Assembly (NCBI GenBank): GCA_026419785.1
Contig: JAODTK010001266.1
Location: 1 to 64,000, forward strand
DNA from: Sclerodactyla briareus
Taxonomy: Eukaryota > Echinodermata > Holothuroidea > Dendrochirotida > Sclerodactylidae
DNA length: 64,000 bases
Direction of reading: 5' to 3'
Part shown: positions 21,462 to 32,780 of the stretch, piece by piece
Layout of the letters: each line of letters opens with the position of its first letter
How positions within the stretch are numbered: position 1 is the stretch's first letter
The notes under the pieces: model-generated
Databases searched by the model: none
What the model saw: only the letters and a program-made list of their open reading frames with translations
What the model was told of the DNA's origin: nothing
Made by a program: the position numbers and the translations under genes

Positions 21462-23970
21462 GTGTTAAATTTGGGGGATAAGATTACGTAGAGCACCAAG
21501 TGACGGTGTTCAAATGTAGCTGTGGTCATGAGCTGAGCGAGCAGCCGACGTGTATGAATTTCGGACAGGGTTCCCTGAGGGGTAGACATAATAATTTATT
21601 CTCAAATAAATTTGAACGGCGCGGCATACACTGTATCATATTGAATTTAGAATTATGCATGGCAGTAGTCATGTGTACATACATTCCATTTGCCAGTTGA
21701 AGCAACAAATAAGTTAAACCGGTTAAAAACGGACTACAACACGAGCCTTGTTCGAAAATAACATTAGGGAATCAATCAGAAATTATGGAATGCCACCCTC
21801 TTCGAGTCGCGACCTGATCTGATTTCAGTGTTGTTCTGATCTATTAATTGTGAAGTATCATTGAACTGCTCTTCGTGAGGACGGTCCTATCCAGCGAAAA
21901 TATCATTATTATAATTCAAGATTTGAAATATCGACTGCAGTTGATTCACTTAGGCATTTATAAGGCAACTTTCATGTGAACCTCTCCCAATTCGTTCAAA
22001 AAGTAGGTTACCATTTATTTATTTGTCTCAAAAAAGTGATACCTTCTTTTAATTTCATATAGGCAATCATCGGGACACCTGTAACGTAAGTCGTTAGGGT
22101 GTTGACTGTACCTGATAGAATGGGCGTCAAACCTGGGAGGGACTTTTTGAAGAGGAGGGAAATAATAGCAAATGTCCCCCCCCCCCCCCCTCCACACTTT
22201 TTGACGTATGAGGGACATGAGGTTCGTATGCCATGCCAATGGGTTTTTGTGATTCTCACTTTTTTAGGGCGGCGGGGATGAAATAGAGGCAAAGCAAAGA
22301 TGATGGGCCAAGGTCCTAAAACACCCAATTTTTTCATCGGATGCCAGAGTTGAAGGTGAAAAGTTTCGGCGCGCCTTGCACGCATTTGCTTGAGGGTACG
22401 ATTACTTTTCGCCCTTTTTTGAATTTTTACTGGACATTTTTTTTACTGCGATTGAAGTGCCAGTATGGAGCATGAGTTTTTCCACCGTTTCCTTCAAAAG
22501 CTACAAAGAAACTCAATTCAATAAGTGACTCAATCAAAACAACATTAATTTCAGATTGATGTATTATCTTCGAATGATTTACCTTTAGTTATAGCCAACT
22601 CCATCTGAACAGCTTTTTACTCAGGTTTCCAAAATTGATAACAATAACATTTGAGACATCTGCGAATTGCGAAATAGAGTTTTACCCGAAATAACAATTT
22701 GCAATGCGGCGAATCAATTAGGTGCGTCATTTAGCGTCCGGGCAAATGCAGAGCCTACAGATTAGGGTGTCTATATTCATCGTTCAGTGCTTGACATTAT
22801 GTAAATGCTCGAAAGTTGGCCAACCCAGTCCAAATTTGAAGAAAATTGGTTCCTTTAAAATTCCTCAAATTACGTAGCGTCGTGTTCATTGCCCTGAAAC
22901 CAATTCATTAGGCGCGGTTCGACAAGGGGCACAGGAAACCGGGGGCGCTGAAGATAATGTGCACAAATTTCGCGCGCAATAATAATAATGCTTTCTTTCG
23001 TCAATTAAAGACGAATTTTGTCGGTATTGTTAGAATCATCTTGATGTCTATGTTGTGAATAGAAATTAGGGTTAGGGATTGAATTCACGTACAACAATGC
23101 TGAAATAAGCTTCGTAAAAAATCTGCCGAATTGCCCCTTCGAGCCTTTTTTACAATAGGCAGTGAAATTTGTAATGCTGAATGGAGGACTAAAATATACA
23201 AATAGCGTTCCTGGATATCAACAAGGGAAATTCAGGAAAAAGATGAGGAGACGGTAATTTTTTTAAATCAAATAAGAACAAAGTTGTGCAAAAGTTTTGG
23301 CGCGCCTTCGCGTGCAAATATACGTTGGGTTCTTTACATACCTGTCATGTAAACTCGATCGAAGAAAATTCGAGAGAGAACTTTATGATTTCGGCGATCT
23401 TTTAAAGATTTACGTCGTTAGAAACGGGGACGTGGCCAAAGAAAATTTTTATAACCTGAGTCATCTACAATGGGATAATTGGAGGATCTTAACGGTCCCT
23501 GGACAATGAGATCTCGACCCAGTCCAAACGAGGGCACTTAATGCGTTTTGCTCAGCACATTTTTTTGGCAGAAAAACCACCACACGGATTAAGAAGCAAT
23601 TATTTACGAGGCACGTTTTTGGCACGTTTTCTGAGATGAGAAATTCGGTGGCAAAAAAGTTCATGAAAAATTTGTTGGGCAGAGAAAAGGGCAAAAGCTG
23701 TGAAAAGGAAAAAGCCGGTCCGGACTTCGAATCTTCTGCTGAAGGGCCAAATTTATGATAAAATGCCTGAAAAAAACATCCGCTCGCTTACCCGTATTCT
23801 GATGACTCACCTCAAAATTTCGGGCAAAATGTAGTAGCCCCATAAATTGGAATGATCCCCGTCAAGCCTTTGTGGCGGTCCTCCGCTGTTAGGTAAGATT
23901 ACACCAACTCCCAAAGGGAGCCTTCTTTACTGCCCATTGGAGCTCAGTTAAAAAAAAAAACACAGATACC
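21462..23970. other. No gene recognised
   Basis: About 2.5 kb with only short frames. A C-tract lies at 22178-22192. Two TTTTGGCGCGCCTT(C)GC-type words (near 22367 and 23298) and a GCGG..CCGC word near 23870 may be degenerate members of the hairpin family. No conserved exon, RNA gene or complete transposon could be placed. Confidence 0.35.
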
Positions 23971-24325
23971 GAGAGCAAGTCGCATCTAAGGACTTGAAAA
24001 TGCAGTAAATGCAAGTATTTTTGAAACGAGTTGAGTGGTAGGAATGTCATATTGCCACAGATTGACATCTAAGGCGCACCGGAAGGCAAACATTTTTTTC
24101 AAGTTGGAGGAGGGGGGTTTCGGTCGCGGGCCTCTGAAAAGGGATCTTAGACGTTTTGAAATCCTACAGCACATCCATCGATTCGATTTGGACGAGAAAA
24201 CTACAAGATTCACAGCAGCAAATCGCATCTAATCATTTCTGGAATGACGTGAGTATTTAGGTGTACTATATTGCACAAATTGCATCTAAGGCCAACCGAA
24301 AATGCCAAACTTTTGCAAAAACCCC
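23971..24325 (+). repeat. Two diverged direct repeats
   Basis: Both units run GCAA(G/A)TCGCATCTAA, then ATTGCAC/GCCACA, then ATTG(A/C)CATCTAAGGC, then CCGAAAATGCCAAAC / CCGGAAGGCAAACA-type sequence. Unit starts are near 23971 and 24219, giving a period of about 250. The word GCATCTAAGG recurs. Confidence 0.5.
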
Positions 24326-25440
24326 CTCCCCAGATCCGTCGTCAAACTTTCACACCCACTCCAAAATACTTTCCTACGCCACTTGGTTCTATATCCCCTC
24401 TCAAACAATTCCTTCCTGATCCTTCATCAAATCTGCCTGCCATTCGGGGAACGTCGTTCATATAGTCGGAAGTAACATCAACACGCTTTGTTCTATGTGA
24501 AGTCCATTTCTCTTTGACAGCGCGGACGCCCGTGATTTTATGAATACTTTCCGCGTGACGTTGTGCTTGCCCTCTACGAGTTTCTTGCTTGTTTGTGGCA
24601 TTACTACCAATTTCACATTTTCGTCCAGCTGGTACAACACCGCATACTGGTTATTCTGTTGAACTTAATTTTAACACAACCTTGGAGTATCTAATTCCAG
24701 ACGGGTAACATTTTCCTGAGATTGGGTAAAGTTCCTGCCCAATATTAATCAGACAGTACAGTCGGGTGCATAGGAAACTCACTTTAAGTAAACCCGAGAA
24801 CTCGATTATTGCAAGTGACCTAGTTTCGGGCGAAGAATGGAGAACTACGAGCAGGGCGGTATCGAACTGGAATGTTCATCGAAGTTATTACTGAGTGCTA
24901 CATTTTTCATTAATGCCCCCAAAATGTGAAAAAAATTGTGGTACTGTAGGCTTACTGAACTCAATGAAATTTAGGCGCCTTTTTTTTTAGGATTTTGGTA
25001 TTTTTATTGAAAATAAATCAAGCCCCCCAGCCTTCCATGCCCTGAGCCTCTACACCATACATGGGCTGCGCCACTGCAATCAGCTCCGTAAAATAGGAAG
25101 ACCGGGAAGTAACTGTATCTAGGAGAGGCCTTGGAATTTTCTAAAATTACCGTTGTTACGCTACGCGTCAACCGATGCTCGCTCTAACGCTTAGATAGTA
25201 ACGACCTATAAAAAAAATCCAGCCTCACCCACTCCCCGCCCTCAGCGGCCGCCAACTGGAAAAAGGAATCCTAGTTACGCCACTAGATTCCAGCTTTCGC
25301 GTACCGAAAGTACCGTTTCCTTTCCTCCTTCCCTTTTCCTCCTCCTTTCCTGCATTTGTAGTGAAACCATTTCTATTCAAAATGCCCCTCAATAATCTGT
25401 TCCAATCTACCCAAATTGTGAAATTGCAGTGGGTTCTTGG
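24326..25440. other. No gene recognised; transposon debris
   Basis: This stretch includes a hairpin-like variant near 25160-25185 followed by CGCTTAGATAG, and the word TCCTAGTTACGCCACTAG at 25269-25286, which looks like a C-tract-type transposon end. No gene is supported. Confidence 0.35.
25160..25196 (+). repeat. GC hairpin module variant
   Basis: GCTACGCGTCAACCGATGCT leads to CGC, then AACGCTTAGATAGTA. The GCG/CGC arms are short. Its identity rests mainly on the conserved CAACC loop and the CGCTTAGATAG box. Confidence 0.45.
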
Positions 25441-26100
25441 TATTATTATATCCCCCTTCGTGATATTATGGTTTTTGGCTTCGCCGTCTCCGCCGCCACG
25501 TCCACGTCCGCCGCGTCCACCGCCGTTTCTTGTTAGCGCAATTAACCCTCCACACTTTGTGCGTTTGAGCCGAAACTTTGCACACAAGTTCGCCCCATCG
25601 TGCAATCTCGGATTGGGTTCGAAAGTGGATGTCGCCGCACTGCCGGGTCAAGCTAAATTTGCATAATTCGCGCAATTTTCCAAGTTGGTCGGATTCCAAC
25701 AAATTGGTTATGTGTGACCTATGTTCGGTCCCGAAAAAGTGAGGTCATGTCAAAAGGTCACCAGAGGTCAATTTTTACGCGAGTACAAAAGTTTGTCGGA
25801 TTTCATGAAACTTAGTAAAAGGTGTGGACGATGTTGCGGTGCGAAAAAAGTGGAGGAATTTCGCGGGGTCCATCAGAGGTCCCAGTCACGCTTATTTCGC
25901 ATATTCGCCATTTTTCTAAAGTTTGTCTGATTTCCACACACTGGGTAGGTGTGGGACTATAATTGGTCCCGAAGAAGTGGAGGTTATTTCAAGGTCACAG
26001 ATTGGTAAAATTACACAGCGATTATCAAACGCTTTGTCAGATTTCAACGAAACCTGGTAGGTCCGCTTAGAATACTTCGCGATGAAAATCTAGTCATTAT
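25441..26100 (+). repeat. Repeat R6 with about 125-bp tandem units, copy 1
   Basis: A CCGCC/CGTCC-rich head (25480-25530) follows the word GATATTATGGTTTTTGGCTT. Then about 3.5 units of roughly 125 bp repeat the order: TTGTC(G/T)GATTTC, a name-like G(T/G)AGGTGTG box, CGGTCCCGAAAAAGTG-type, then GAGGTCA..TTC(A)AAGGTCA. Unit starts are near 25685, 25790, 25920 and 26030. The same head and units occur inverted at 51345-51665. Confidence 0.7.
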
Positions 26101-26401
26101 CATCATTTTCATAATTGCCATCCACCTGGCAAACTAAAACCCTCTTCAGCAACTGATCCGAGGTGGGATATACACTTGGGCGTTTTAACCCGCCAGCATG
26201 TGTTATTTGGATTTGTAATCCAACTTGTTACATTTTCTTTCACAAAAGATAGAGAGGTCGTAGATGCGTGGCAGCTTTAACATTTTTCCTTTTCACTACA
26301 ATGCACATTAATTGCCATTCAGATTGGTGCAAATTTTGGCCCGGCAAGTGCCATTTCCGGCGATCTTGAGTATAAACAGCTAAATTTTCCTCGTAGGCCA
26401 A
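26101..26401. other. No gene recognised
   Basis: Short unassigned segment leading into the hairpin/C-tract unit. The minus frame 26240-26539 runs through the C-tract as poly-Gly and is rejected. Confidence 0.3.
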
Positions 26402-26452
26402 GCGCCAAACAATGGTGGTGCTCCGCTTAAGATAGTGATATCGTATTTCAGC

Positions 26453-26494
<42 letters not shown>
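26402..26494 (+). repeat. GC hairpin module followed by a C37-38 tract
   Basis: GCGCCA (26402-26407) and TGGTGC (26416-26421) pair with one G-U-type step. CTCCGCTTAAGATAG follows, and the C-tract begins at about 26454. The order hairpin, CGCTT box, C-tract is the same as at 5785-5856. This may be the right end of another short DNA transposon. Confidence 0.6.
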
Positions 26495-27715
26495 CTTTCC
26501 GAAACGGATGGACGCCCTACATGATAGGAGTCCTGGCAAGTCTTCAAGAAATGTAGATTATTGTAGAAATTAGATTCTCGTCCGCTATGCTGTTACAGGG
26601 CAGCACGGGTTACGATTTCCGCCAGGGGTCCTAGTCCAAGGAGTTGCATTCCTTCAAGAGTCTGTAGACAGGGGAGATGGTTGTTGGCACCACTCTCTTT
26701 CCTTTCCCCGCCAGTAAATCATCGAGATGTGCATAATTGGCAGGGCAGCACGCCAGATCGAGCCCGAAGGTCAGTATTATAGACGCCTCGGATTAGCATA
26801 TGGAGTCATGAAGTCACTGGATGGTGGTTTGTAAGCCTGGTGGCGGTCGCGATATGAGCAAAAATCCAAGCTTCGTGTTTTTGCCAATATTATTTGATAC
26901 GTGCTTCCAGTCTGCCAGATTCTAGTGAGGCTTTGGCGCCACTTGTGGCCTGAGACGGCGAATGAATCCTTTTTTTTACTCCCTAACTCGCGCATATGGT
27001 TACCGCTGGGCCGGGATAAGGTATCTGATGTTCAAGTGCTCGGGTAGGCGGAGATGTTGCACGGTCAACTGCCTGATTCCACCCTGACCCTTCCTTAATA
27101 AACTAAACTAAGCCCAAATTTAAACGTGGGCATTTGAAACTGTCGATGAAATGATTGAAATGATTGCACAAAAGCGACGGGGAAGGTACCCAACCCGCTC
27201 TGAAAGACAAAAAACAATCAATGGAAGATTGCAGAGCACAGAAAAAATCAGGCTAAATATAATATTCAGCTCTCCCTGAAACTAATGGAAATGCAGTAGG
27301 CCTTCTTATCCCAGAAAGGCAGAGATTTCCAGCATTGCTCTTCCATATCTCGGTTGCGACCCTAACTTCCAACGAGTGTAGTGGGATTTCTAAGGGGCAT
27401 AATCGTCTGTAGAAAATAGGCGAAACAAGCTGATGGCCGTCGTTTAGATTGAAGTCCACGACGGAAAAACGCCTCAGGCAAACTCAGTAGCTGATACATA
27501 TATCGTCTTATGATATGTCACATGTCTCATCGTTCCGATATACGTTAGCATTCAGCAAAACGGTTCCAAGCGTCCGTTATTAACAAGGTGAATCGCGACA
27601 AGACCATTGCTTTCAAATGTCAATACACGAAAGCGGGGTAAGTTCGAATCGAAATTTTTGGATGTAGGTAATGGAATGCGCTCAGCCATCCGTGTAATTC
27701 AAAAAGCAATACGCT
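26495..27715. other. No gene recognised
   Basis: Short frames on the minus strand (26777-26995, 27253-27459) have no domain. No repeat ends were recognised. Confidence 0.3.
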
Positions 27716-29837
27716 AACCTCTCGAGGTTAGTTCGAACTTCCAAAGACACACAGGCACGCGCCATCTTACCGTGTGTGTGAGGACAGATGTTGCGTCTTA
27801 GAGGGCGAATCGCACCAGGTGATCAAGTGAACCCTTACTATATGAGTTCCCCCTTCATTTTGCAGGTACAAAGCTATTCAAATGCTACAGATTTGCTGGA
27901 GATGCCATGTAGCCCGGGATCAAGCTGGCGCGACCTAAATATCCTGTTTCCACCAATCGATCAATCGGGGCGAGCTGTCCGGCGGATGGACCAGATGTGT
28001 GGTGTGGATTGGAAGTACGCTTCTGGTCCATGTGAGTGTTCTCAGCTGAACGAGTTCCAGTTTTTGTTAATTAGCTTCTCTCGTCACCTTGGAGCTAAAT
28101 ACTCTCAAGTACGAGAACAAAGCGCCGTTAATAATTGGTAATTTGCGAAGAGTAGCCTACGCCAAGCAAAGTCCAGATAGCAGAGGAATGTCATGCGGAC
28201 TGGTCTCTAGTAGGCCATCCTCGTAATCCAACTCCCTTACCAAATCCTATTTCAAGGAAGCAGACCGTTCCACCAGGACCTCGGGAGACAATCCACTACG
28301 CATCAAAACCGTGTAGGCCCGGATTATTACACATGTACGAGAGCCGTCACGATCAATAGGATTTCAGACTCCGATCGCTGTTGACCAGGAGTGATAGTTA
28401 CCAGGAAGCCCATTGCAATATAATACGAAATCAACTACTGAATATGGTCAACCTACATATCAGCCCTAACTCGTTCAAACTTTATCTTTGATGAAGAGGG
28501 ACTTTGACCTGAACAAAACAATGGCCAAAATCAAGTGCCAAATATGGACCTTCTACTTCTATTCGTAAAGAGTTTTCCACTCTTTGTGAATTCCGTCTGC
28601 CTTAGGCGACCTAAAACTATCCCAAAAACCTTATAGCACCTATCAATCATTCCACGTGGTCACGTGCGAGGCCCTACATCTTTTCGTTTGACAGTGATAG
28701 TGTCACGAAGAGTAGCAGACATTGACTATGTTCAACTTATCTTACAGCTGGCGGTATTACGTATTACGTTTTCGACCAGAGTTGGTGGGTTGCGTGACGA
28801 AGACGTAGGAGCCTCACGGCGGAGGCTATGGTCGCTGTGAGGCTGGAGAAGATCCCGGGTTTAAGGAATACATAGATGTATGGAGGAAGGAATAACTCGG
28901 CCATAGGAATACGACGATATTGGGGTGTTGCCGTGCGAACGACCTCTGTAATGAGTGACAGTGTCATCAGTCAGCGTCGTCGCCCCCATTGCGTCTCTCG
29001 TGGTTACTCTTAGTGGGGTACTCTCTAACTGAGCTCCGCAACATAACGTCGGAGCAGGCGCGAATGCTGGTAGCTAGTTTAAAAGAACAGCTCTATTCCA
29101 TGACACTTATTCTGCCCTCATCATGGATAATAATAATATTTCACAATTTATTGTAAGTTTGATTGATCATGAAGGAACTCTACGCCACGGAGAAAGAAAA
29201 AAGAAAGAGAAAGAAACGAACATCCTTGTATTCCTTAGCATTGATTCCGCGTTCCCTATCGTGCAAGAATGGAACTTGTTTCTTTGATACGAATATTGAG
29301 TGCCTCGACTTCACGCAGTGTGAGGGAGGGGGGAGGGGGTGATGGCAGAGCATTAGCTAAATAGAAACGATATCACGCAGACAACTAACATAAAGTATCA
29401 GCTTGATACGCCCACAACCATAGAAGTTACTACGATAAAAACGGGTACAAGGGTGTTAATCTCAACTCCACCCACAAACTGTTAAGAACGTAACCAAAGG
29501 GCGCGCAAACAATGTGAGGGCTGGAGTCGTAAACGAGACCCAACTTATCGAGATTCTCCATCCAATTCCCCAACACTAAAAACGTTGATCATGATCTTGG
29601 TACGTTCACCCCTCTCCCCATCTTTCAAAAATTGTTGCTGAGCCCTTGCTTTTCCCCACCGAATCACAAAGCTAGAGGAATTACCCTCAGTGGTACGTAG
29701 ACCTTTATAAAATGCGGAGATCATTTTTCTATTATTGCCGGGAGTCTCAAGGAAAACAGGGCAGTCACACGTGTCATGTGCCTGTGGTGTGTGTGTGTGT
29801 GGGTGTGTGGGTTGTGTGTGTGGGTGTTGGGTGGTGG

Positions 29838-29868
<31 letters not shown>

Positions 29869-29960
29869 GTGTGTGGTGTGTTTGTGTGTGGTCTCTCTGT
29901 GTGTGGTGGTGTGTGTGTTAGATGATGCTTGTTGTATATATGTAGTTCCCAATGAGCCTA
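27716..29960 (+). repeat. Dispersed repeat R2, copy 2
   Basis: This is collinear with 8161-11045 and lacks the roughly 820 bases found only in copy 1. A plus frame of 117 codons (27788-28141) lies inside, but the matching part of copy 1 is closed by stops, so it is not taken as a gene. Its GT stretch (29789-29921) is far longer than in copy 1. Other landmarks are TAGTTCGAACTTCCAAAGAC near 27730, CTGTTGACCAGGAG near 28378 and GAACGTTGAT-like words near 29580. Confidence 0.7.
29789..29921 (+). repeat. (GT)n microsatellite
   Basis: About 130 bases of GT with GGT and CTCTCT interruptions. The equivalent place in R2 copy 1 (10980-11015) has only about 35 bases. The Val/Cys-repeat frames here are artefacts. 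Confidence 0.95.
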
Positions 29961-30904
29961 TACTGTTAAACGTGATTTGTTCTGTGCTGTGGGAATGTAG
30001 CTGTAGTAGTGCCAGCCAAGACTGGCTGCTTACCGGGTGGATATCCGTGTTTCATCGAGCTCTCCGCGGACCGACCAAATCGGCTTCCATGGACAGGATC
30101 AACTTCATCCATTCTGGATGTCTCCGAACACTCATCATGTCCCCCATCTTTATCTAAGCAACCGCTGTTCGATATGGTTTGACCTGTTATGCGGAAACTG
30201 GTAGATTCGCCCAAAAATTGGGTTGTGCATGTGTTATAAGATTTGAGTTCTTTTTGTCTGTACATTGGAAACAAACAAGAGTTTGAACACGGGGCGGCGA
30301 TGGTTGGTCAGCGCTCACCTATCGAGTGATGGCGTTTCCGAGATAGGTGAGATTGCAGCCTTGCCAGGAGCTCATGGAAAAACATCAGTTGTCAGAGTCA
30401 CTGATAATGATTCTGGTTATGGTGGAGCTCTTGAATGCAAGAGTCCCCGCTGGAAATCACACAGACCTAATATTCCATAGACTGATATACCTCAACATAG
30501 CAACACGTTTTTAAAAAAGTCCATCTTCAGATAAACTCCTTCACCTCACCATTGCAATACTCAGTAAAATGTTATCTGTAAGCATGTCTTCTACTATTTT
30601 GGTATCTTCAATTTTATACATTGAGAAAATCTAATTCCTGGACCGTATTCCAGCTTTTCTTTTTCTGAAGAAAAGTTCTCTATTTCGATACCCTTGTGAC
30701 GTCACGATGGTACAGCGGGAACAGCACAGATGCAAAACATGTACTTTTGAAAACCTTGCAACAAGCGAACTAAGACTAGGATCTGAATGGAAAAAGTTAC
30801 AAAATTGTTCAACGGATAGAAATAAATAAAAAATCAATAATAGTCGGAATTTTTCCGTCCATCTTTCTGGTATCAAAGTGGCAGTGGCGAAGTGGATGTA
30901 TTTG
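29961..30904. other. Unassigned; open frames without domains
   Basis: 29966-30274 minus (102 codons) and 30265-30480 plus (71 codons) look compositionally like protein but match nothing I recognise and lack clear splice sites. They could be eroded transposon coding sequence. Confidence 0.3.
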
Positions 30905-31035
30905 GTTGGGATTGTAGTCGAGACCGGTCTCGGTCTCGAATAATTCTCGAATGCTGGTCTCGGTCTCGACCCTCGAGACCAAGACCGCCATACCTACAGT
31001 GTATAAACTCAAAACGTAAGGCTGGTCTCGACAAC
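30905..31035. repeat. Cluster of GGTCTCG/CGAGACC heptamers
   Basis: GAGACCGGTCTCGGTCTCG occurs near 30920, GGTCTCGGTCTCGA near 30955, TCGAGACCAAGACC near 30972 and GGTCTCGAC near 31023. Copies face both ways and form local palindromes. It is probably a terminal or subterminal structure of a repeat. Confidence 0.6.
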
Positions 31036-31844
31036 ATCCCTGGTATTTGCTGAGTGGAGTTTTATGGTAGACATTCTCATCGTACTTTTTGTGACGTCAG
31101 CAATTACCCTGGATTCCGATTAGGTGACATAGATAACTCAACAAGTTACATGCTTGAATTCCCAATTCCAAAATGTTGGGTTTCGACATGGCTTCTATCT
31201 TCCCACTTTCGTTTTGAAGTTTGAAGACCATTGTAATCTATTTCAAGAGAATTCCCAACATTCTGAGGACACTCTTCGTCTTCACAATCCCGAGAGGTGA
31301 ACAAAGAAATATGTGAGAACATTTCTCATTATTCTTCTGTTATCCTTTAATAATTATACTGAGTTTCAATAGACTCCATTATTGCAATTCCAGTCGATAC
31401 AAATCCTTCAGCGAACGATAATGTTCTCTATCACCTGTTGTCCTTCAGATAGAATTCATACTTCGAACTCTCCACATTTTTCATTCATTGCCTTTGACCT
31501 TATTTCCCTCATTCTCTTTGACAAATCCATGTTAGGATTATCTTAGGGGTCCCATCATGTTGACGATGAGCTTGATTTACTGTGGAAGATGAAAGAGAAG
31601 AACAATGAACGAACACCAACACATAATGGAGTGATATTTGTAATTTACAAGTTACAAATGTTCGTATGTGCTTCACAATTAACAACAATTTTCTCTCATG
31701 GTCCGATGAACATACATGTAGCCTTTGCTTTCCAAACGACCCAATAGACATAGACTCTCTATAGTTGTACTGTCGATAAGGAGCAGAAAACGGAAAATTC
31801 CCGTTCACTCCTAAAAATGTTATGTAGAATTTGCACATAGCACT
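31036..31844. other. No gene recognised
   Basis: AT-rich non-coding sequence. The minus frame 31509-31859 extends into the foldback element and has no domain. Confidence 0.35.
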
Positions 31845-32047
31845 GTGTAACGAGCACACCTATTCCGGTGTTGCGTAAGAAATCACACAACACTGTGTAA
31901 AGGTTGTGTAAAAAACTCACAAATTGTGCAGGAATTCCAAACTGCATTAAGATTATCACAGCGAACCATGGAGTGAGGTTGTGCACAGACTATACACAAA
32001 TTATTGTGAATTCTTACACAACACCGGTATATGTGTACTAGTTACAC
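31845..32047. mobile_element. Foldback/MITE, about 200 bp
   Basis: GTGTAACGAGCACACCTATT continuing CCGGTGTTGCGTAAGAAATC (31845-31886) is mirrored by GTGAATTCTTACACAACACC continuing GGTATATGTGTACTAGTTAC (32006-32045). The outer arms of about 42 bp are largely complementary. The centre contains more CACAAC/GTTGTG words. No target duplication is clear. No protein is encoded. Confidence 0.75.
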
Positions 32048-32707
32048 AACATCGTTTAGAAGGGTGGGATTGTCAGCTTTGATCGAGGGTCAATAGACTG
32101 TTAGCGATTGAGAGACGAAAAGAGAATGTTCCAGGACGGCATATTATTATCAACAAGTTTACCACTCTCACATGTGACTGAATGGCGCATCCTCGGCCGT
32201 GTGGGCACCGATAGTCTCGCTTGAGCGAGCAGCTTCCCGGGGGCGAAGGGATTAAGGGCGAAGAGATTAACGTCTGCATATATTATCATTATAGGTATAT
32301 AGGTATTATTGTTCTGTTGTTATGAGATTTTGCAGGATATTGCTACAGTTGTAAATACTTGTCGCAAAGTTCCGGAAATCCACCGTAGGTGGCAGCACAC
32401 ACGAAAGCTTTGATGGAACACTTCTAATTGTTTAGTAGCCTGATCGACGGTAATGGTTTGAAACGTAAACTTATCTTTGTTACAGCCGCGCTGATGGCGT
32501 TGAACGCATGGAATACCTTGCTATATTTTCAAGGGACTAAGAATCATTGAAATATTTCGGCAGGGGCGTTATTTTGGCCGGAAGATTGAGGATTTCGGGT
32601 GATGAATACGAATCGTTCTGACGTTATTATAACCTAGGACCCGGATTTTCGGGCGATTGCGTAATCGTTTTGACGTCATTATAACCTATGACCCGAGGTC
32701 ATATTGA
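32048..32707. other. No gene recognised
   Basis: Near 32550-32700 the phrase GTTCTGACGTTATTATAACC / GTTTTGACGTCATTATAACC occurs twice about 65 bases apart, a short direct repeat with ACCC(G)GA. No gene seen. Confidence 0.4.
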
Positions 32708-32710
32708 CGA

Positions 32711-32753
<43 letters not shown>

Positions 32754-32780
32754 AACAACAACAACAACAACAACAACAAT
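32708..32780 (+). repeat. (CAA)n microsatellite
   Basis: About 24 CAA units with one AATAAC interruption. The poly-Cys frame on the minus strand is an artefact. Confidence 0.97.

Noticed and set aside
26240..26539. Poly-Gly frame
   Set aside because: It is the C37-38 tract read on the minus strand.
27788..28141. 117-codon plus-strand frame
   Set aside because: It lies in repeat R2 and the equivalent part of copy 1 is closed by stops, so there is no sign of coding constraint.
29545..30157. Val/Cys-repeat and His/Thr-repeat frames of 69-140 codons
   Set aside because: They run through the GT microsatellite; the flanking parts have no domain.
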